Shown: piece after piece, positions 58,653 through 64,000 of the stretch
Layout of the letters: every line of letters begins with the position of its first letter
Numbering within the stretch: the stretch's first letter is position 1
Assembly: GCA_033675265.1 (NCBI GenBank)
Contig: JAUJYZ010000109.1
Coordinates: 248,001-312,000, forward strand
Origin: Actinostola sp. cb2023
Lineage: Eukaryota > Cnidaria > Anthozoa > Actiniaria > Actinostolidae
Direction of reading: 5' to 3'
Length of the DNA stretch: 64,000 bases
Position numbers and translations under genes: made by a program
The notes under the pieces: generated by a model
What the model was told of the DNA's origin: nothing
Databases searched by the model: none
What the model saw: the letters and a program-made list of their open reading frames with translations, nothing else

Positions 58653-59976
58653 ATGCCGCCTTCTCGGCGCGTTCGCCGTGTTCAGGCGCAGCGAATTGAG
58701 TCTGAAAAGAACCCAAGTACTATGTCAACAATGTCAACAAACGAAGGGAGTGAAGCTCAAATCCCCGAATCCAACGAGTTGGACATGGTAATGATAAACG
58801 ATTTACGTACTTTGTGTAGAAAACACGGCCTCGCGTCGTATGGAAGTCGAGTCGTCTTAAAAAACCGACTAATTCAAGCCCGGCAAAGACAAAACAGCAC
58901 GAATATGACATCTGATCCGCCCTCAATTCAAGATGGCGTCGACCTCGTGGCGAGTCAAGATAACACAAGTTCGCTACTGAGCCCCGAGCAGCTAGCCCAG
59001 GTCCAGTCGCTAGTTGAACAATCGATTAATGGGGCCATCGAAAAAGCTGCACAAGCTGCTGCCCAAGCTGCAGTTAACGCGTTCACGTCCAGCCCCAACG
59101 TTACGGCGACAACCACCACTACACCACCACATGAGGACAGTGTAAACACAGCGTTCAACACAGCAGACTCTTCGCTCGACCAGCTCCAGGCAGCCATTGG
59201 ATTTGGGACAAGCGCTCCCATATCGACCATAGGAACCATCGCTGCCGTGGGAACCATATCTGCTGAAGATTCTGTACACGAACTGCCGTCAAAACTGGTT
59301 AAGGAAGCCCTTAGCGGTGGATTTATGGAACTATCTAGATTGTTACCTAAGAACTTTAACATATTGGGTAATAATGATGAGCCATTGATATTAACCGTGG
59401 ATAACTCGGTCATAAAAGTAAGCCACTCGAACAAAATAACGTCCATAACTAATATAGATGAGTGGACATCAGCATTCTCCGCTTACATGAGCGTAATTAT
59501 CAACAAAAGCCCAGAGAGAGCTGCCGAGCTATTAGAATACATGTCATTAATCCGCTATGCAGCCAAATACCATCAGGGCTTGGGGTGGTGCGTATACGAC
59601 ATAAAGTTTCGGCAAAAAGCAGCCAGCAATAAATCCCTAAAATGGTCCATCATTGACAGCCAGCTATGGCTTAAAACCTTTACCGTGTCTCCTGCACGCA
59701 TGAAGGAAGAGATTGTTTTTTTTTCAATTAGGACCCTCCTCGGCAGGTACACGAGGGAATGATAACCGTAACTGCCACAACTATAATAAGGGATTCAACT
59801 GTGCCGGAACGCCTTGTATGTTTGCACATAAATGCAATAGATCAGGATGTGGAAAAGACCACCCTGGGTATAAGTGCCCAAGCCAGCCTGCTGACTCAGA
59901 ACGGTCCAGTGAGTCCAGCAGTAACAGCTCCCACAGAGCTGACAAATACTCCCCTAAGCACCGGCGCGATAAGTAA
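58653..59976 (+). pseudogene. DIRS/Ngaro gag with SAP domain and zinc cluster, one frameshift
   Basis: The first frame runs 58653-59762 (369 codons). Residues about 43-77 form a SAP-type helix-extended loop-helix (LDMVMINDLRTLCRKHGLAS), a putative DNA-binding motif. An alanine- and threonine-rich linker follows, then a capsid-like region (LVKEALSGGFMELSRLLPKN to RYAAKYHQGLGWCVYDIKFR). At a run of nine T (about 59716-59724) the frame changes, and the C-terminal part continues at 59713-59976 with a cysteine/histidine cluster (CAGTPCMFAHKCNRSGCGKD) and a serine-rich end. A one-base slip in the T run is the simplest explanation. It should coat the element RNA. Confidence 0.85.
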
Positions 59977-61099
59977 ACATAGTGGGACTGTTACCCCGGT
60001 AAATGTTGTGTCTTTAAAATCGGGACTTTCTGGTCATCCCAACCAATTATTTGTTGATAAGTTATGTTCTGAGCTGACTGAGGGGGCACGAATTGATTAT
60101 TCTGGTCCACGGTCCCCACGTTTTTCCAAAAATCTTCCTACTGCATCTGAAAACCCCACTATAGTATCCAATAACATAGCCAAAGAGGTTAAAAAAGGAC
60201 GGACAGCTGGTCCTTTTCAATTCCCTCCTTTTGAGAATTTCCAGGTTTCACCCATTGGCCTTGTTCCTAAGAAACACTCAGAAAAATTTCGTACAATCTT
60301 TCATTTATCCTTCCCAAAATCCGGAACATCAAGCGTTAATTATTTTATTGATAAAGATGATTTTTCTCTTCAATACATCACTATTGACAACGCGATTGAA
60401 GCCATTCAAACATTCGGCCAAAATTGTTTCATGGCAAAAACTGATATTGAGTCTGCATTCAGACAATTCCCAGTCCACCCAGATGATTGGGAGCTCTTAG
60501 GAATGTATTGGAATCAGCAATACTATTTTGACAAAGTTCTCCCCTTTGGCCTTCGTAGCGCACCTTTCATTTTCAACCAACTAGCAGATGCAATTGAATG
60601 GATATTGCAGAACAAGTGTGCAATATCCTTTGTCTGTCACATGTTAGATGATTTTATCATTATAGAGCCCAGTAGTTCAGCTGATCCTCGCGAGTCCATC
60701 TGTAGAACTAGTTTATCCAGTATGCTCATGACCTTCAAAAACCTAAATGTCCCTATCTCACTCCCAAAAACTGAGGGTCCTTCTCAAGTCATTCAGTTCA
60801 TGGGAATTATCCTAGATACCAATTCCATGGAGGCTAGGTTACCACAGGATAAGGTAGAACGGATTCAAACTGCACTCGATTCCTTTCAAAATAGAAAGTC
60901 GGCTACACTTCAGGAACTTCAGTCTTTGATAGGAACACTGAATTTAGCCTGCAAGGTTATCTTGCCAGGCCGACCTTTCCTCCAGCGCATGATCCACCTC
61001 ACGCGAGGTATCTCAAAACCTCATCATCACATAAAGCTGAACTCTGAACAACTCTCATTGAAATGTGGAAACTCTTTGTTATTCAGTGGAATGGTGTAG
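59759..61099 (+). pseudogene. DIRS/Ngaro reverse transcriptase, frameshifted before RNase H
   Basis: The ORF overlaps gag by about 215 bases in another frame, as in many DIRS/Ngaro elements. RT motifs: GLVPKKHSEKFRTIFHLSFP, KTDIESAFRQFPVHPDDWEL (first catalytic Asp), LPFGLRSAPFIFNQLADAI, and MLDDFIII (the two catalytic Asp, in L-D-D rather than Y-x-D-D), then PISLPKTEGPS and FMGIILDT. The frame is lost around 61060 by a one-base change; the RNase H domain continues in a second frame. Confidence 0.92.
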
Positions 61100-61587
61100 G
61101 CATGTTTATGTCTCAACACTGGGACAATTCTGACTCTCTGTCCCTCTTTACCGATGCCTCTGGTACACTAGGTTATGGAGGCTTGTTTGGTAATGCCTGG
61201 TTTCAAAGCCAATGGCTACCGTGCCAACAGCTAAGCCAGCCAGGCATAAGCATTCTCTGGCAAGAGCTATTTGCAATTAATATTGCATGCCACTTATGGG
61301 GTCCCCTGTGGACATTGAAACGCATAAAGATTTATTGTGATAACCAAGGCGTTGTGGAGGTCATTAACTCCAGACGGTCCAAAATTCCTCGTGTTATGGA
61401 TTTAGTACGCGATCTCACCCTTTGCACTCTGAAGCATAATTTTTACTTCCGTGCAGTCCACATTCCGGAAAAAAATAATGAAATCGCGGACTCTATTTCT
61501 CGTTTTCAGATGGACCGGTTTCGTCGGCTAGCCCCTCAAGCCAATCCAATGCCAGAATCCATCCCAGCTCATCTGTACAGGCTTTAA
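61063..61587 (+). pseudogene. DIRS/Ngaro RNase H domain (continuation of pol)
   Basis: 174 codons. LSLFTDASGTLGYGG (first Asp), ISILWQELFAINIA (Glu), IYCDNQGVVEVIN (Asp) and NEIADSISR (last Asp) give the four active-site residues of RNase H. It would remove the RNA strand during reverse transcription. It is read in a different frame from the RT and its first ATG is not a natural start. Confidence 0.92.
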
Positions 61588-61607
61588 ACAACGAAGCTCA
61601 TGAATAC

Positions 61608-62534
61608 ATGGGGATGGCTCTTGCATCTAACACAAAGAAAACATACTCTTCTGGTATGCGTCAATTCTTAACATTCTGTCGGCAAATAAACATTACTCCA
61701 AAGTACCCACTAGACGAGGATACTTTGATCTATTTCTCTGTATTTATGGCTCGTTCAGTACAGCATAGCACAATCAAAAACTACCTATCAGCAGTAAAAC
61801 ACTATCATTCAAGCAATGGTCATGCTCTTGCACTAAAAACCTTTCTACGCCTCCAACTTGTCCTTCGAGAAATAAAACGGGTGCAAGGCACAAATACTAA
61901 AGTACGCAGGCCTATCACATTGTCCATACTTCATCTTTTATACTGTCTTCTTAATATTGAGCATACCAATAACAAGGATTCCCTTATGTTATGGGCGGCA
62001 ATGACTCTAGCTTTCTTTGGCTTCTTGCGCATAGGTGAACTTACATGTAATTCAGCTTTCAATGAAAATCACCATCTCATGGTAAGGGATATACACCTTT
62101 TGCCTAATGGTTCACCCCAGTACATGTTAGTCAGGATAAAGGCATCTAAAACCGACCCATTCCGTCAAGGGCAGACTATTTTGGTAGGGAAGTCAAATTC
62201 ACAACTTTGTCCAGTGTCAGCAATGCTTGCATACCTAGCCGTAATACAATCCAACCTAGAACCGGGTCCAATTTTCAGATATGAAGCTGGCACCTTTCTC
62301 ACCCGGGAAAAACTCACAAGGGAAACTCGTTTATTAATCTCCAAGGGGGGTTTAAACTCAAGTGAGTATGCCGGGCATAGTTTTCGTATAGGCGCAGCCA
62401 CTTCCGCAGCTGCAGCCAACCTCCCACCATGGCTTATAAAAGTGTTAGGCGGGTGGTCTTCAGATTGTTTTGAAAGATACATAAAAACCCCTGTTTCTAT
62501 TCTGGCACAGGTTTCACAGAGATTAACAAAATAG
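61608..62534 (+). CDS. Tyrosine recombinase of the DIRS/Ngaro element
   Basis: 308 codons from the first ATG; open frame extends slightly upstream (QALNNEAHEYMGMALASNT), so it overlaps the end of the RNase H frame. The N-terminal core-binding domain includes TIKNYLSAVKHYHSSNGHA. The catalytic domain has FLRIGELTC (first Arg), HSFRIGAATSAAA (the H-x-x-R pair) and GGWSSDCFERYI (the nucleophile Tyr). All four residues expected in phage-integrase-type enzymes are present. The enzyme would insert the circular DNA copy. No break is seen in this ORF. Confidence 0.93.
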   Translation: MGMALASNTKKTYSSGMRQFLTFCRQINITPKYPLDEDTLIYFSVFMARSVQHSTIKNYLSAVKHYHSSNGHALALKTFLRLQLVLREIKRVQGTNTKVRRPITLSILHLLYCLLNIEHTNNKDSLMLWAAMTLAFFGFLRIGELTCNSAFNENHHLMVRDIHLLPNGSPQYMLVRIKASKTDPFRQGQTILVGKSNSQLCPVSAMLAYLAVIQSNLEPGPIFRYEAGTFLTREKLTRETRLLISKGGLNSSEYAGHSFRIGAATSAAAANLPPWLIKVLGGWSSDCFERYIKTPVSILAQVSQRLTK

Positions 62535-62639
62535 ACTCTAGTAGAAAATATTTTTAAAAGGGGCTCGTCAATGGGGGAATGCTTTGCATTTTTGGAATGA
62601 AGTGCTCTTTTTGTCACACTTTCGCCCCCATTGACTCCA

Positions 62640-62810
62640 TTTTTGGAGGCCTAACTCCCTCCAGTTAATACTGCTTGCACCTACATTTAGGTTAGAGGAG
62701 GCCCAACTCCCTCCAATAAGAGAGGAGGCCCTACTCTCTCCTCTCTACCCAGGAGTACATTCACGTGGGTGCATGCCGAGGCCCAATTCCCTCCTCCTGG
62801 GCCGTAGGCT
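62640..62810. repeat. Four degenerate GAGGCCCAACTCCCTCC copies in the element 3' region
   Basis: GAGGCCTAACTCCCTCC, GAGGCCCAACTCCCTCC, GAGGCCCTACTCTCTCC and GAGGCCCAATTCCCTCC occur within about 160 bases after the recombinase stop. They could be part of the terminal repeats used for recombination, or a 3' UTR signal. Confidence 0.8.
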
Positions 62811-62934
62811 TTATTTCTCACATTAATGATCCAGCAGTACTGGGGCATAGAAATTGAATCACTGAGCATCACATTACTCACTTCCCCATTGAAAGCCACA
62901 AACAAGTTGTTGTTACTGTCTCTACTATTTAATG

Positions 62935-63254
62935 ATTATATTAGGATATGATTACCAAAAGAGGAGGTTAATTAAATCGATTTTGGACGAAGCATCCAAG
63001 CAGATTTGGCTACCCCAAGACCTTCGAAACCCGTCAGTATACAACTTACCAACAAAGATCCGTACATCGCCCCTGAAATTGATGATGGTACATCACCTCC
63101 AAGTTTTAAGAGTGATATTTTCTCCTTTGCGAAAATGGTTTTGTTTGTATTGAAGCACTGCTCATATAAAGCTTCAGGATTAATTGATCAATGTTTGACA
63201 AAACAACCAAACTTGAGACCACCTTTGCCCGTCATTGAAACATACTTTGTCTAG
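62935..63254 (+). pseudogene. Right half of the split protein kinase gene (C-lobe)
   Basis: After the retroelement, two overlapping frames give the end of a kinase: LTNKDPYIAPEIDDGTSPPS (A-P-E and P+1 segment), FKSDIFSFAKMVLFVLKH (helix F, with the S-D pair), ASGLIDQCLTKQPNLRPP (the closing R-P motif) and a TAG at 63252-63254. It fits the part missing from 57840-58344. The DFG segment at the junction is not readable, and at least one frameshift precedes the A-P-E. Confidence 0.8.
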
Positions 63255-64000
63255 AACAACAACTAATTCAGTTACTGTTTGTCTTAACTGGCCGTCTCTT
63301 TAAAAACCTCTCAGTCGTTTTCGCTTCTAAAATAAATCTCCCCCAAACTCTAGCTAATGAAAGACTATATCAAGGTTTATACTAAAACGGGTTTGGTTTG
63401 CTTCAAAATATTTTTATTTTATTTTATTTTATTTTTTGAAATGATTCCGTCTGAGAGCTGGTCAAGAGGTCAAATTTGCATGAAATTATGCACTTCTTTA
63501 CGGCGCTGTACAAACTTCGTCTCGCATTATGCAGCGAAACTTTTTATATCATGTTGTAGATAAATGTATCTAGTTTGTCTCGAGGTAAAGCGTTATTAAT
63601 CGGTTCAGCCGTTTATGAGAAAATTAGTTGATAATTAACCCCACTAAGATCTAACTGAACGGCGGCTCAAAATTACCCAACTTTACTCGTTTATTTTGCA
63701 AAAGTGGCACCTCGCTGGACTCTCTCATTAACACAATCGGATTGAACATCATTTCATTTACACAAATATGTAAAAACCTGTGTACGTTTTGGATATTTCA
63801 AAAGTTATGACAATTTCAGTTGGTGCATGTTAGACGATTTACGAATATTAATTAGATGCAATATCTTATCCATATGAAGTTGAAAATAGCTTACCTCCTT
63901 CCTAAATCGCTGTATTTGGAAATGTTGACCTGGAATGAAGTCTAGCATGGGTAAAATGGGAAACATGAGCGATTAGGAAGGAGGTAAGCTGTTTTCAACT
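63255..64000. other. No recognisable gene
   Basis: It includes a (TTTTA)n stretch at about 63412-63436. AGCTTACCTCCTTCCTAA.CGCT (63889-63911) is mirrored by AGCGATT.AGGAAGGAGGTA near 63967-63990, so a hairpin element probably runs off or ends near the window edge. Confidence 0.6.

Larger units (their letters stand above)
58345..62934 (+). mobile_element. DIRS/Ngaro-type tyrosine-recombinase retrotransposon
   Basis: The order is gag, reverse transcriptase, RNase H, tyrosine recombinase, with no DDE integrase, aspartic protease or methyltransferase seen. That order and the recombinase define the DIRS/Ngaro order of retroelements, which insert by a circular intermediate. It lies between the two halves of a kinase gene, and ATTATA stands at both junctions (58339-58344 and 62935-62940). 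I found no long terminal repeats. The termini are therefore inferred from the kinase reading, not from the element. At least two frameshifts make the copy inactive, but most of it is well preserved. Confidence 0.88.

Noticed and set aside
58955..59446. Minus-strand ORF of 163 codons
   Set aside because: Shadow of the gag gene on the other strand, caused by its biased alanine/threonine codons.
62165..62617. Minus-strand ORF of 150 codons
   Set aside because: Shadow of the tyrosine recombinase gene.

Overview
This is animal nuclear DNA. It is AT-rich, intron-dense and crowded with transposon relics. Several gene families (an Ig/FN3 receptor tyrosine kinase, a spliced gypsy-type integrase gene, a tyrosine-recombinase retroelement, a Penelope-like tail and several anthozoan-looking protein families of unknown function) point to a cnidarian, most likely a stony coral. 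That placement is inference from recognised protein families; no database search was run.

Layout. 1-5.7 kb: relics only, namely the end of a TTAA-flanked MITE, a pair of inverted 0.3-kb repeats, and a broken minus-strand gene of an uncharacterised family split by a foldback element. 5.8-33.4 kb: one receptor tyrosine kinase gene on the plus strand. Eighteen exons (13393 to 33441) join in perfect phase to give about 841 codons plus a stop: a cysteine-poor Ig-like domain, two classical Ig domains, one FN3 domain, a transmembrane helix and a tyrosine kinase. A further Ig-like exon at 5780-6088 lies before a 6.4-kb satellite array of a 21-base unit with almost no G on this strand, and its splice phase does not fit the next exon. 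The introns hold many inverted-repeat elements. 33.4-40 kb: a 67-base minisatellite, a 370-base palindrome, fragments of DIRS-type gag and LINE ORF2, and another MITE.

40.0-43.2 kb: an intron-rich gene with a C2H2-like finger and a C-terminal part resembling the N-terminal half of a tyrosine-recombinase-like fold. Three adjacent exon-intron units of about 138 bases are tandem duplicates. Their four introns are all exactly 72 nt and nearly identical, while the exons between them have diverged. The gene carries frameshifts and a stop, and is cut by an inverted-repeat element and then by a 5'-truncated LINE (43.2-45.2 kb). 46.0-48.6 kb: a gypsy-type integrase gene in four exons with clean splice sites, but with a stop and a frameshift. 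48.6-50 kb: minisatellites and hairpins. 50-54 kb: nothing recognised. 54.2 kb: minus-strand tail of a Penelope-like element next to a hammerhead-ribozyme-like core. 55-57 kb: decayed gag-like sequence.

57.8-63.3 kb: a broken protein kinase gene. Its N-lobe and catalytic loop lie on the left and its C-lobe on the right, and between them sits a 4.6-kb DIRS/Ngaro-type retrotransposon (SAP-domain gag, RT, RNase H, tyrosine recombinase). The receptor tyrosine kinase is the only gene in the window that looks intact. Everything else is mobile, repeated or broken.
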